Assembly: GCF_008831285.2 (NCBI RefSeq)
Contig: NC_045140.1
Coordinates: forward strand, 27,422,131 to 27,486,130
Origin: Nymphaea colorata
Lineage: Eukaryota > Streptophyta > Magnoliopsida > Nymphaeales > Nymphaeaceae
Reading direction: 5' to 3'
Length of the DNA: 64,000 bases
Shown: positions 47,806 through 60,900 of the stretch, in pieces
Position numbering within the stretch: the stretch's first letter is position 1
Layout: each line of letters starts with the position of its first letter
Translations under genes and position numbers: made by a program
The notes under the pieces: model-generated
The model's input: only the letters and a program-made list of their open reading frames with translations
The model's database searches: none
What the model was told of the DNA's origin: nothing

Positions 47806-49300
47806 GATGCTTAATTTGGCGCAAGAAGACATATATACACAAAAATCATATATATGTTCATAAGTTTGCCGATTCTTTCATTCGTTCTTGTTGGTCCATG
47901 CGACAATTTTTTTCTTCTCCCTAGCATGTGTGTTGTATCAGCACTAGCTACTTGTGAATTGTGATTGATAAGGAATTTCATAAATCAAATAAGATAGTTC
48001 GTATCTTTCTGTCCTCTATACACGATTGGAAACTGTTAAACTCAAGCAGGCTTCACTAAAATGCTTCCCTTATTTCTTCAGAAAGTAGTAAATATTAAGG
48101 TTGAGAAAGTGAAGAAGAATATTATCTAAAAGACGACAGAAAAGAAACTTGGGAAATCCGCGTGGCAGGAATAAACACTAGATGCATCACATCACCGAAC
48201 TCGGGAAGAAAGTAACAGCTAGAAAAAAAATCAAGGGCTCAATATGGTGACCAGAGTAATTTGTTACAGCTTTTCACGACAACGACCTCTTAACATGTAA
48301 TGAGGGAATGCTCCAAATAAAAGGGTCGTATGGAAAGATACAAGTCTTTTTCCCATGCAGTTGTCTCTTTCTTCACCGGCGTACAAAAAGAAACAGGATT
48401 TTCATTTGATTGGTCTGGCTTCTCAGATACACAGATCTCATTACTTTCTAATATTTCTTATGGTTGATGGGTCTTCGTTTTTTCTGTTCCAATTTTGAAT
48501 GTGTGGAAAGAGGCAACTTGCTTTTTAGCAAAACCAGTTTTCAGATAAATAATTTTAAGGTCCTTCAATCTGACATTTTACTGGCTTAAAGTCTGATGTT
48601 TGTATCTGGTGACTTTTCATTTGAATTCTAATTCGATTACAGATTTGATTCTTAATATTGGGTTTGGAGTCAGGTGCAAGGCCACATACCGAAACGCGTT
48701 ACTGGTTTTCTTTAGCAAACTCAACTGGTCGGATTTGGGTTCAATGCTCAGATAATTTAATCCGTTCCCACCCCTAAGTGAAGCCTTTTTTATAAATCTG
48801 ACCTAAGCAGACGGTGACCAAACTCAAACTCTGATTCTGATCATGGCAAAAGATTGTGGAAAGTAATGTAAAAATCTGGCTCAAGATAACATAGAAATTT
48901 GAATACAACTTGGATTTCGCACGCAACACAGTTAGATATTTTGATTGAACATGCATTTTTGCTTGGGGAACTTAAAATATAAATCACACACTACTAATAG
49001 TCTTCCTAAATCACACACTACTAATATAAATCACCGTACGTGGATATTTTGGATCTTAACTAAATATTAGAACGTCGGTGGGACCTGCGTCATAACGTCA
49101 TTTCCACAATCATAGTTGGCTAACATATCAGTCGGATCAAGTAACTTCATCCTGAAACGCCCGATTAACTAAATCTCATTTTTTCGTACCAAACCCAGAT
49201 ATTATTGGAGGCCATGCAGTTGGGCTCCGGTAACACCAAACGTACGCTGACAATATATGGCAGGTGCATCCACCAACTTGGGCATTTGTCAATCCCAAAA

Positions 49301-52300
49301 TTATGTGAAGCGTGAAGTGATCATGTTTATGTTGGAAAAAAAAACAAACAAACAAACAGCTTTAAGCATAGACATGTGTATGTACGAAACTTAGTGGTGA
49401 AGGATTTGTGTGTATTGAAGAAACTTTAATCACGGGCATGAAATTGATTCATACATAAAGCAAAGAACTTACCTGTCATTAGAAAGATTTATCCTTACAA
49501 TGATAATTTCATGTTTTCTGCACAATGAGTTGAAAAGAAAATCAACACCTTAGCCTTTCCAATTGGAAGATAGAAATTAGAGTCAAGAACCTCCTCAGAA
49601 ACACGCCCAGGCTTTCACCGTATCTGCATTAGTAATGAACTCAACAAAAACGTGCAAGAGAGGGATGTTTTTCCCACTAATAATGAGCCAATACATTAAC
49701 CCAACACATACAATAATTCATTTTCAAGAAATACGAAAAGGTCTGGGTCTCCAACAGCTGTCCTCGAGCATCTCTGGTGAGTAAGGATAGAACACTTTAA
49801 GATCTGGACAAGCTCCATACTGGCTAGCATAGCAATGTAAACAAAGAATTGAAGAAGCACCATTTTAATTTCTTTTCAATAGGTGATAATATGATAGAAA
49901 CGCTTGTGAAAAGCTTCTTCAGCCAAACTAAATAAAATAGTCAAAAGCAAAAAATGACAAGTAGCTACAACTTAATTATGAAACTACGAAGTCACAAAGC
50001 AGCTTCCTATATACAATAATGCCAATTCTCTAGAATAAAAGTCAAAACACTAAAAGACAAGTAATAAGCCAGTTAATAATTATAAGAAGAACCTATGAAA
50101 TAAAGCAACGTTAAATTAGTGCCAGGCAAACGACACCAATAAAAAATCAGAACCTTGAAATGACTGATTTCTGGAATAGCTGAATTTGCCAAAATGAATT
50201 GCAGATAGGTGCACAAATTATGGGATTCCAACACAGCAAATGAAGTGCAGTGAACATGGTCAACGATCATGAGCATGACTAAATGAGATTGCAGCAGCAA
50301 ACCAGGCTACAGCTCCTATTAAGAAAAAGGAGAAATTTAAACAAAATTGACACAAGTGGACCATTATTCATGTAATATCTGAGAGAATCACAAGCGAAAG
50401 CAATTAGGAGAGACCGCACCTAAAACTCATACAGGGAAGCTCATCACAGACTATACAGAATCCAACAAAGTTAACAATGTTATTGCTCATCAACAAGCCA
50501 TCAGATATATCTTTGTTTGGCAAAGCAAACAAAAATGGATGCCAAACAAAAGTAGATTGAAATTCCTACTTAAGGAGGAAAAAATCAAGCTCGGAAACAA
50601 AGCCTACATTATCTAGGTCTCGTTGAAAAAATTTGACGCAGAACTAAGCATCAAATGCACAATCGTCCAGCATAAGCAATCTCACAGATTAATCAAGACC
50701 TAACATTTTGTGATATTAACAAGTGACATCATGCTTACATACCCCTGAGTATATCCTTGAGATCAACAGAGTGCGGTATTTATAATCGGTAAACACGGCT
50801 ACGACAGCAAGACGAACCAGTCCCACAGGGTAAAGGGGAAGAGCATCAACTGAACAAGCAAAGTGCTCGTAAAAAAAGTTAAAAAGAAAAAAAAAAACTA
50901 GAAACTCCATATTCCGAATAAACGTCTTGATATCAAGAGATAACATGGGCCCGATGATCAATTGATGGGAAACAAAAAAGCTAAACAATCGAGTTGTTTT
51001 TGCGGCATCACCACAACATAAGTGAGAACCGATCAAGAACATCAACCAAAAAGGGCCAAAACAAATCAGCCAAACGAATCGAGTGGTTTTCCGAAAGATC
51101 GTCGCCAAATAAATTCAGAACCAATCTAAAAAGAAACAATCAAGCAGATCAAAGCAAAACAATCCGAACACAACAAAAGATAGCACATCCCACAGGCATT
51201 CATCATCAAGAGCCAACAAAAAGCATCAGACATCGATCTTGAGCCACCAGGAATCAACCGATGATTTGATGAAGGGAGAAAAGATTGAACCATAAGTGAA
51301 GTTAGGTTTCTGAAAGCAGAAGAGAAACAGAAACTCACCGAGAGGAAGAACGACAAGGGAGAGAGATCTCTGTCATCAAGAACGAACAACCCCGACGCTT
51401 CGGTTGGGAAAAATCTGGCGGGTCCAGGTTTTTCAAAACCATGTTTTGGGCGGAATCCGGTGTCATCCAAACAACCCGAAACAGGGCTTTGAGGTCCAAC
51501 TTCGGTCTTTCTTTCTTTGTTTTTTCAAACTTTCTTTTCCACCAAACACAAAAATTCGGGGGAAAATTTCGACCTAATTGGGCTGAGATAGGTTTCTCTC
51601 TTTCTTTGTTTTACTTCTCAAATTAATTTAAATTTGGTTTTAAAATTAAACTGGATCATAAAAGAATCTGCCCTTTTGAAGCACGAACTCACATTTTCAA
51701 AGTATTTTTAAATGCAATTTTTTATATTACTTGAAAAGCACTTACCATTTGTGCCGTTGATCTTTTCAGTTAAATCTTAGGTTATTACTAACTTAAATTT
51801 AAAATACGACTGTAGCCCAAAAAAAAAAATGTTCCTCGGTTTTTATAGCCCTTTTAAGCTATATTAAACGATATTATTAATCAATCTCTTAACTATTTTT
51901 TTCATTGTCGTTAAAAAAAAAAAAAACCCTTAACTGTGTTTGTAAGATAAAGTATTATACATCTCATGTATGCGTTTAGAATTTTCTCTTGCAACACTTT
52001 ATGTGCATGTGAGGTTCATAAGGGTTGACTAGTTTTCTACATATTAATTACTTTAGTCAATCTAAATTGAAATTAACTTAGCTAATTTGAATCGAGTTCT
52101 TTCAATTGGTACATAGCCAATCTCGATACTGAAACCTGCAAACAAGAAAGCATCTGCTCAAGAAAGGAAGATATAACAGCACAACTGTGCCCTAAAGCAT
52201 TTTAAAATTGTTTTTGCAGTTTTCTAAATATGCTCAAAGATCAATGCATTCATGTCTTAGTATCTAGTTTTTCTATATGCAAACAGAAATGGTAACGATC

Positions 52301-53030
52301 TAATTTTTTCTTAAGGCCTCTTTTTTTAAACCCGTTTTAATTTAACATCAAAGCATGCGAGAATAACTTTTCAAGCTTTAGTTTCTGAAATTATTAAGCA
52401 TTGCTACTAACTCACTCTAAACTGTCAGTATTAAACAATAAGTTAAACAAAAATTTGATCTTTCACAAAAAAAACTATAGAGTAGGAAAGTCATTAAATT
52501 TCATAAATTACACAATTCAAATCTTCACATGAATTTTTTTTTTTTTTGACACTCATTCAATACTTTTAATTTCTTTTGGCACTTACATGTATAACAATCA
52601 AATATGTTAAAACATTTATATATACATTAAACTAATTTTGTGAGATTGGTGTAGGCAACTACCCATACCAGCTACCATGTGGCTAGGTCGTTGCTTAGTT
52701 GGCAGTGTGCATGCAGTGCCCCAACACCCAGGGTGCAAAAGGTGTGGGTGTGCTACCAAGTTGAAGGCGGCTCACCACCTATCCAGGCCCCAAAGGGAGG
52801 CGGCCTTCGGGCCTCCATTTCGAGGTGTGGTAATTTGGTGGCTGAGTTTTAAAATATCCCAACAAGGGGTTAGAATCAATCTTTGGCTTGCCTCTTAGTA
52901 TAGCAGTGGACTAGTTGGTTGCAGTTTGAGTATAACTAAGGGATTTAAACAGTTCGGATTCAAGTTACAGTTAGGTTAATTAATTATATGATGTTTAACC
53001 TTACTGAGTACGGCGTTTGGGCAGGGACAT
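49301..53030. other. Spacer specific to the A3-B2 unit
   Basis: Not present between A2 and B1. About 49.3-51.5 kb looks like part of a minus-strand gene (see 50743-50859). 51.6-53.0 kb is AT-rich with nothing recognised except a GC-richer patch at 52650-52870. Confidence 0.45.
50743..50859 (-). CDS. Candidate isolated coding exon of an unrecognised gene
   Basis: On the minus strand a pyrimidine-rich tract ending ttgcttgttcag precedes an open stretch (ALPLYPVGLVRLAVVAVF, then YKYRTLLISRIYSG). It ends at a consensus donor (tcaggggtatgt). Upstream on the same strand, 51470-51345 looks like a leader exon ending ctctcggtgagt. I do not recognise the protein and found no convincing following exon before similarity to segment A resumes at 49300. 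It may be a truncated gene carried in with an insertion. Boundaries are within a few bases. Confidence 0.3.
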
Positions 53031-54115
53031 GTTTGCATCTGACATTTAATTTGAATTCTAATTGGATTTGGGATTTGATGCTTAATATTGGGTTTGGAGT
53101 AAGGTGCAAGGCCGCATACCAAAACACATTAATGGTTTTCTTTAACAAGCTAAACCTATGGGATTTGAGTTAAATAATCAGATAATAATCCATTCCCACC
53201 TCTAAGTGAACTTTTTATTAATCTGACTTCATCTGACAAGGTAATGACCCGACCTACTTTTCAACTCAGGCTCCTGGTCTCGGTGGATCTCAACCCACCC
53301 CTTAGCAGTTTTGGTTTTAACCCGAAAAATGATAGAAACCATGACAATCAATCACTTAAACAAACCGATTTACAAGTCCTTAAAATTTTTTTTATAATCT
53401 ACAATATGGGACTAAACTTTAAGACGTTACAATCAACTTCCATCAAAACACGTCTGGGTATGTGAGACTTCAGGTCCGAGTGTTGAACCATGTTTTGATA
53501 CAACTGGAACGACCCGACCTGCTCCCGAACTTGGGATCTCTGGTTTTGCAGATTTCAACATGCTTTCTAACAGTTTTGGTTTCAACGCGAAAAAAAAAAA
53601 AACTTGAAACCACAACAACTAATCACTTTAATAAACTCTTTTATAAGTCCTTCAAAATCTCTCACAATCTTCCATACTAAACTAAACTTTGAGGTGTTAA
53701 AAGACAATCATAAATCTCAAACTTAGATTCTGATCATGGGAAAGATTGCAGACGAATAACAAAAATTTGGCTCAAGATAACATAGAAATTCAAATACAAC
53801 TTGGAATTCATACGCAACGCCCCACGCATACGCTGACAAGTGACAACAGCAGGTGTATCCACCAACTTGGGCATTTCTCAATCTCAAATCTAACCCAAAC
53901 TTTCTTGTGTTAATTGCTTTGCCAAACAAATCATACCAAAAATGGTGAGATATTTGATCAAAATCCAATTCATTGACTTCTTAGAGAAACAAACAAAACA
54001 AGTCTAGACACCAGTCCCACCCATCTAGCACCCAAGTAGCTATCTTTTCTCTGCAAGCACTAGGCAGCCATTTTCATATATTCAACATCCTAAGCTTTCC
54101 TCCTGTTGAATAGGC
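53031..54115 (+). repeat. Third copy of the segment-A 3' flank
   Basis: 53031-53235 matches 48610-48800 (tcttaatattgggtttggag and neighbours), and 53725-54115 matches about 24110-24830. The middle is interrupted by two copies of another repeat (53245-53700). It joins segment B copy 2 directly and so shows the ancestral order: A gene, A flank, B upstream region. Confidence 0.85.
53245..53700. repeat. Two tandem diverged copies of a dispersed repeat (possible solo-LTR pieces)
   Basis: Copies at 53245-53431 and 53511-53700 share gacccgacct, ggttt(t/c)aac, aatcactt and actaaactttgaggtgtta-like ends. Reverse-complemented they start TGTAACG or TTAACACC, which recalls plant LTR ends. A third relative is at 61093-61233. 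Class uncertain. Confidence 0.5.
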
Positions 54116-56654
54116 CTCTGTTCTTCAACCTTCAGCCGCACAGTAGGCACCAACTCTTTTCATTTCTCTCAAACTCGAAACAACGTCTTCACAAACGATG
54201 GCCATTGTAGTGAATGTACATAAATGACGTAAATTTAAGAGAGAAGAAATGGAATAGGAGCGCAGGGAGAACGACGAGCTGAGAATCAAAAGCGCGTCAC
54301 TATCTGCCAATGCGAGGCCAAGCATCGCCAGTTGCATATAAGAATGAATTCATGGCTAATCAACGTGTGCCACAATTAGTTTCAACAAGCTCATGTGAGG
54401 TTTCTCATTTTCCACCTCCACCAAACAAAAAATATTATCATCCAAATATATATATATTGACCAAATTTTTATTTTGCTCTTCATAAAAGTGTTTTGGTTT
54501 TGATTTTTTGCATTGAGTAAGTGAAAAATACTCGATCGATATTTAAATTGAACGAGCAATGAGGCTTAACTAAGCTAGTCATTAGCTCTTGCCAAAGGCT
54601 TAATTGCCTAATTAATTGGGGTTGCTTAGTAAGAGCGCAATAGATTTAAGTTAACCCATACGTCACTCAGTTCGCTGTCGCCATCTATTAGTTGCATCCT
54701 GATTGCATCAACGCACCGTGGCCCCATAGAGGAGGAGCTTGCGTGTGAAATACCCCCCAGCGCAGCGCTTATCCAACTCATGTTTCTTCCACTTTGCCGT
54801 TTGGATCTTGAAAAGTAAACGGATTCATTCCTTCATTGATTGATTCATCATTTGACAAATTTAAAAACATTTTTTATTTTAGATAATTGGTAATTAATTT
54901 ATTTTTTGTGATGTGGGCATCGATCAAGCATTTAAACGTAGCGCAATCAGTATTAAGGTGGTTCACACTCAAATAAGTTTAAGGTTTGAATCTTGTGACC
55001 ACTCAAGCTCTAATGTGCAACTTCTTTAGATTGCAAACAATACAATTGCAATATGAGAGTTGAAAGATGTACCATAAGTATAACCAGACTATGAAGCAAG
55101 CTAGAGCCATGTAAGTATAAAGATATAGCCTTTCAAGTAGTTCTAATATTGTGATCACTACCACGTTTCCATGTGCTACTTACTCAAATTGCAAACAGTA
55201 GTAAGTGCAATACTGAGTTAAAAGATATACCGTTAGCGATGCTACAAAACAAGCTATAACCTTAAAAACATAAAAATATGACCTTGGAGGTTTTATGTGG
55301 AAAGATGTTTTCTTGAGTAAACATTAAAGACAAGTTAAATGCAAAATATTTGTATACAATTAAACATGTTTGGGCTAATTCTCAAAAGTTAAGCATTTTT
55401 TTTCTTTACAATTATTCATTGTATAAGTTTTTTTTTTTTCTTGACAATCATTCATTGTATATGCGATCACAATCAACACCGCGGGGAACTTAAATGAGAT
55501 TTTGAAATACAATCAATCATCTATTTTCTTCATGGCTACCTAGTGTATCGTTTTATCATATTTTCGTTTTGTTTACGCCCGGTTTAGTAAAGTGGTTTCA
55601 CGTCAAATCGACACCAGACCATCGCTTGTATGTCAAAGAAAAAAGATGACCGGAAATGACAAGCTGATCGTGTTGGTCAGATTCTTTCTTCATCAACAAC
55701 TCCTTGCCTGGGATCATCCGGCGCTAAACAACACGTACAGTGAGAAATAATGAATTGTTTGGTCGATCGATCGCTTAACAGGATTCGAGAAGGCTTTTGA
55801 TGCTTGCAAGTGTGTGAGGAGTTGTATGTTGAGGGCCTGGCTAGAGTTTTATAAGAAAGAAAGGATTTAATGAAATTGATCAGTGAGTTGGCGAAGAAAG
55901 CAACACTTGCAGATAAGAACCGATGAGCCTAATTTTAGTTTATTTGCATAGGGAATAACAACCGGGCCCCTTATCACAACAAATAAATGAGGCCCAACCC
56001 TTAGTAATGTTTATCTAAACTAGGTGTGCCGTGTATTCTTTTCCTTGCTATTCGTTATGGAATTTCTCTTTCTTCTTCTATTTCTTTTTTTTTTTTCCTA
56101 CTGCAAGCCTGCAACTAATTATATCGTAGATTAAACAGAGTTGTGTACTATTTAGTTTTGGTTGGTAAAGCCCATTTGACTCTGTCATGGGGAGAGAGAG
56201 AGAGAAAGGAAACTCTAGAAAAACTTTAGAATGTCGTTTAAATTCATGCAGTTCAAAAACCACCAGCCATGGATCACCAAATTCTGGTCACTCACTCTCT
56301 CTCTCTCTCCCTTCCAACTTTGACTTGGATTGCATTATTCCTGCTCGTGTGGAGAGGGGCGCGGCTGTTACCGGGTCCAGTTACTTTCGTCTTTTATGAA
56401 AAGATTTTCTCATTTTTAATTTTTTTGGTCTTCATAAAGGAAAAGGAGTCCTTACTTTTTATGTTCTTAACAAAAAATAATATTTATTTGAGTCTCGAAG
56501 AATCTTCCGAGAAGGAGACGATCGATAAAACTTTCCAACCCCTCTAAATATTTAAATATTACAGGTCAAAACGAAACCAAAAAAATTTATTCCAAACATG
56601 AAAAAGAAGTGAAAGGGAAGATTGGCCAGTCGGAAGAGTCAGCTAAAGGGGAGA

Positions 56655-56789
56655 GCGCGTCGGCGTGGCCCTATTAAGTTACAGCCGACGCTAGCTGTCT
56701 GCCTCCATGGACACCCTTACTTCGACGTTTCTTCCTTCCCCCGAGATGACTCATCGTCATCCTCCTTCCTTCTTTCCTTACTATAAATA
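56655..56789 (+). promoter_or_regulatory. Core promoter of XTH-B2
   Basis: CGCG box gcgcgt (56655-56660) and TATA box tataaata (56782-56789), 102 nt before the ATG. Nearly identical to the B1 promoter. Confidence 0.6.
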
Positions 56790-56890
56790 CTCCATGTCCA
56801 CCCTCTTGGAGCACCACACAGCAGCACTGCCCTTTACTAGTTTGAGTTTGAATTCGCTCTTCAATTCCTCCAGCTAGCTCCACCATAAGT

Positions 56891-57966
56891 ATGGCGTCCT
56901 TTGGCAAAGTAGCAGCCCTGTTGCTGCTGCTGCTGAGCTTCTGTGGGGCGTCCATGGGCAACTTCTGGACGGACGTCGACATTACGTGGGGCGGTTCACG
57001 AGCCGCCATCACCAACAACGGCCAGCAGCTCCAACTGTCCATGGACAGGACCTCCGGCTCCGGCTTTCAGTCCAAGAACGAGTACCTATTCGGCAGGTTC
57101 GACATGAAGATAAAGCTCGTCCCCGGCAACTCCGCCGGCACCGTCACCGCCTACTACGTGAGTAGACGCTTTCCTCGGTTGATTCTAAGATGCTATGTCT
57201 ATTTGTATTGTCTGTTTCTTATAATTAGTTTCTTCTGTGATATAATTGAACAGCTATCCTCTCAAGGGCCTACCCATGACGAGATAGATATGGAGTTCCT
57301 GGGCAACGAAACCGGGCAGCCCTACACCCTTCACACCAACGTCTACACGCAGGGGAAGGGCAACAGGGAGCAGCAGTTCCGCCTCTGGTTCGACCCAACC
57401 GCCGACTTCCACACTTACACCATCCTCTGGAATCCTCGCCTAGTAATGTGAGTTCAACTCTTCCATCCCTCACCTTATACTGATCATCTCCATTCGATGA
57501 ATGAAAAATGGCTTCTGCATACCATTCTTGAAGTTGGTACTCATGAATTTCTGTCTGCATATATCGATGGATTGAACGAATCAGGTTCTACGTGGACGGG
57601 ACTCTGATAAGGATGTTCAGGAACCATGAGTCGGCGGGCGTGGCTTACCCGAGCAGGCAGGCCATGAGGATGTACTCCAGCCTGTGGGACGCCGAGGACT
57701 GGGCAACCCAGGGCGGCCGCGTCAAGACCGACTGGTCCAAGGCTCCTTTTGTGGCCACCTTCGGCGACATCGCCATCAACGGCTGCGTCTGGAAGGGCTC
57801 CGCCTCTTCCTGCGGCGCTTCCTCTTCCAGTTGGATGAACCAAGCAGCCGCCTCCTCTGACCTACAGAAGATGCAGTGGGTACAGAGGAACTACATGATC
57901 TACAACTACTGCAAGGACGTCAACCGATTCCCCCAGGGTCTTCCGGCCGAATGCTCCCTCGCTTGA
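56891..57966 (+). CDS. Xyloglucan endotransglucosylase/hydrolase, type B, copy 2 (XTH-B2)
   Basis: GH16 wall enzyme. Exons 56891-57157, 57254-57447 and 57585-57966 (843 nt) encode 280 residues. The signal peptide ends at ASMG (residue 23, Gly instead of Ala at the expected cleavage site). Catalytic residues are E99, D101 and E103, with N107-E-T as glycosylation site. Arg132 is normal for the sub-type, and the protein ends AECSLA. Intron 1 is 96 nt, a multiple of three with no in-frame stop, so retention would insert 32 hydrophobic residues just before the catalytic strand. Intron 1 is almost the same as that of B3, yet intron 2 and exon 3 are almost the same as those of B1: a mosaic. Confidence 0.97.
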
Positions 57967-60900
57967 TCCTTCCGCGACATACCAACATAGAAATGTTCCC
58001 CCTATATCGTGTATACCCATATTCTTTCATTCGTGCTTGCCATCGATAAGCTTGTCTTTCCCTTCAATTTTTTGCCTGAACGTTTTTCTTCAGGCAATTG
58101 CAACAGAGATGTGGAATAAGTACTTCACTTGTATGCATGACATTGTACCATAAGAATAAGAACTTCTCTTATATTTGTTCTCTAGCTAACTTTGATTAAC
58201 TAAGCTATATATATATATAGTCTTATCTTCAACTTTGGCAGCCACATGTATTTTTCATACCAAATGGTGGTCCATCGTGGGGCGCCATTTCGTATCTTTC
58301 GATAAGGAGTACCCCTTGTGCTTAATTTGCATGCTGCATTATTGAGGCCGCAATATTTTAATCAAACATTTGTCAATCATTCAGAAGAACTATAACCAAG
58401 TACAAGTCTTCAACCTGTATGTGGAGATAAGCCCTTCACCAGTTCATACATTGTCCGTTAGTGTAGAGACACCAGACCGTGAGATGATGAGTACACGAGG
58501 AGGAAGTGCGCTTACGATCGATTTCACGTCATTCAAATTGCTTGAATCTAGGGGGGCCATGCTGTGTGTTTATTTTCTTCTTCAACTGAGCACAAGAGCA
58601 GGCAACTACACGTTTTTAGGGTTCTCGGCTGCACTGAGGACTTTGGTAGAGTGTAGTACACTCCTGGGGTGTCAAGATTTTACCGTTTACAATTCTAAAA
58701 GAGTAGTACTCACGGGAATGGAACATACGATGTATACTAGCTATGTTACAACCTTTGAAGCAAAAATGATCTTTTCAAAAGCATTATCATAAAAAAAGCA
58801 GTACCATACACTGATGTTTAAGTGGCATGGAATTAGATAGACACCTACTATTAAGCCTTGTTTGTTTCACATAGCCGTGACAAAATAAATCATTTTGTGT
58901 TGGTCAAACGTAAGAACGAATGTAAGAAAATAAGAGGATCAATAAATGATGCATTAGTTGACAAATAATCTTAGCGAAAGTACTACTCTTCTTCCCCTTT
59001 GTCCGCATTCAATTGTAATTTGACTTCAAAATCCAATTACGTGATTTTTTTTTTTTTGGAAATTACGAACAGGGATTGAAGTGGTCTCTCTGTTACTGGC
59101 AAGAAAAGAAATGCACTTAAGATCATTAGTGCTGGTCTTAATTGCCAGCACACAATGGGGTTTCGATTCCATAAAACACTGTACATGTGACGGAATGTTT
59201 GCAGATATAAATATTGAAGTCCCGCGGATTTCTATTCAGTGATGATATATAGGACCATAACATCAAGTTAATTGCATCTTCTAATACAAACATTTCCTCA
59301 AGAAAATTGATTGAATCACGAAATTTTAGAATCAAAATGCTAGATTTTTATTGAATCCCGTTTGTTTAATAATTTCGATTTAATTTAATTAAAAACAGAG
59401 TGTTTTTATTCTAAAATAACATGATTCTAGATATATCAAACACCCCCTTAAAGTAGGAAATCTAGATGCTTAAAATTCTTGAAACCCTATTTGAAAAAAT
59501 TAATACTAGAGTTTTATTAGGTAGTAACTCTATTGCTACTCAGTTACGTAATATATCGGGGCGACAAATTTCATTTAGTGAATAGAACGTCAAGTTTTAG
59601 ATACGAAACAAACTATTGTATCCCTAGTTTTCGTTATTTATTGGTTCACATCGTCCGACGAAGATCATTAACCAAGAAAAAATAATGCATGCATTTGGTA
59701 CCTGAGACAAAGTCAGGATAGAAATAGATGAACAAGGCAACTCAATAATCCTTTCGTTAAATTGTAACTGGATTCTGTCTAGCTAATTAGTGAAAATATC
59801 TTCTTGTAATCATCCCAGAGATAATACCATAATAATTAGTTCGACTTCGCCAGTAACGAGTGTTAATTAGAAAAACACGGTAATGAATATTCAAACGGAG
59901 ATTCAACAGCTAAAAGGCTGCTTAGGATATGGCAGCATCAAATGTATTTCATGTAGAAAATTTCATGCTCCAATTGAATATAAATAATCCTGATAAAAGA
60001 ATGTCCTTTTGATCATGATATTTAATATATGTATAAATAAAGTAGTTTAACTAAGTATCATATATTTTTGTTACAAGTCAAATTCATATGAAAATTTTCA
60101 AGCCGGATCCGTGTCGGTGGAAAATGCGTTCAATTTTTTCTAACCATTGACATCCTTAACCAAGTGATGAACATTCAAACCCAATGCACCAAACAACCAA
60201 TGGATTTTCAATCTTCTTAAATATTCAATCAATTTTTTCTTTCCTTTCTACCAGCTGTACTTCTAGAAAAGGCTGAAACCAAATGCCATTGAATCTCGAC
60301 TACCCAAAAGTTGGTAGAGACAGAGAAAAGAAACTAAAAATTCATCTGCTTCTCAAATCCCATGCAGAAAGCAAAATTTAAAGGCAGCCACGAATGGAGC
60401 AGACAAATATTTCATGATGTCGCCGATGTAACTCCTCTTGTATGTGAACCTGCAGGGCCTTTCAGCCACCAAGCATCCTTCCTTTTCCTTCCCCTCTTCT
60501 CCCGTCGAATTCCTTCGAATGGCGCTTTCCGAAAGCTACACAAACCGTCGATGTCGTGATCTAATATTGGATGCAAAGTTGGTGGAGGTGTGATCGAGGG
60601 AGGTGAATGGTGATCATGAACAGCAGATTACAGCTCAGAGAATCCAAGAAGGACAGAGAAATCCATGGCGGACTTCAAAGGCGGAACACGCATTCTTCTG
60701 TTATTTGAAAGCTCAGGCATGGAAATTACGATCAAGCTAATCAGTAGACGGGCTGGCGTGTAGGATATTTCATACTTGTGGTTGCCTTGTTCTCATCCAT
60801 CTCCACCAAACTCTGCCTCAAGACAGCCACCGGTTAAGAATATTTGATCACTATGGGCCACAAAATTGAATCATTTCATGAAGGGACCCGCATTTGGAGA

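Larger units (their letters stand above)
43676..49300 (+). repeat. Duplicated segment A, copy 2 (carries XTH-A3)
   Basis: Collinear with 20005-24621. It starts within about 110 bp of the outer end of the minus-strand copia LTR, and ends at caatcccaaa before a jump to sequence resembling 25688 (attatgtgaagcgtg). That points to a deletion of about 1.07 kb relative to copy 1. It has 43904-44955, missing from copy 1. Confidence 0.92.
54096..60451 (+). repeat. Duplicated segment B, copy 2 (carries XTH-B2)
   Basis: Collinear with 31413-38764 but without the hAT-like, Harbinger-like and copia insertions, so it shows their empty sites. It has a 45-bp deletion at its start (54110) and roughly 200 bp extra at 58510-58760. 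After 60451 it continues into gcagggcctttcagcc, where copy 1 has the copia LTR. Confidence 0.93.

Noticed and set aside
56891-57451. Single 186-codon open frame over XTH-B2 exons 1-2 (and 63259-63819 in B3)
   Set aside because: The continuous frame arises because intron 1 is stop-free. GT-AG borders and the other XTH copies show it is an intron; kept only as a finding.
58370-58792. 140-codon open frame downstream of XTH-B2
   Set aside because: No family resemblance, no promoter, and the paralogous stretch in segment B copy 1 (35830-36010) is interrupted by a large length change. Most likely chance.
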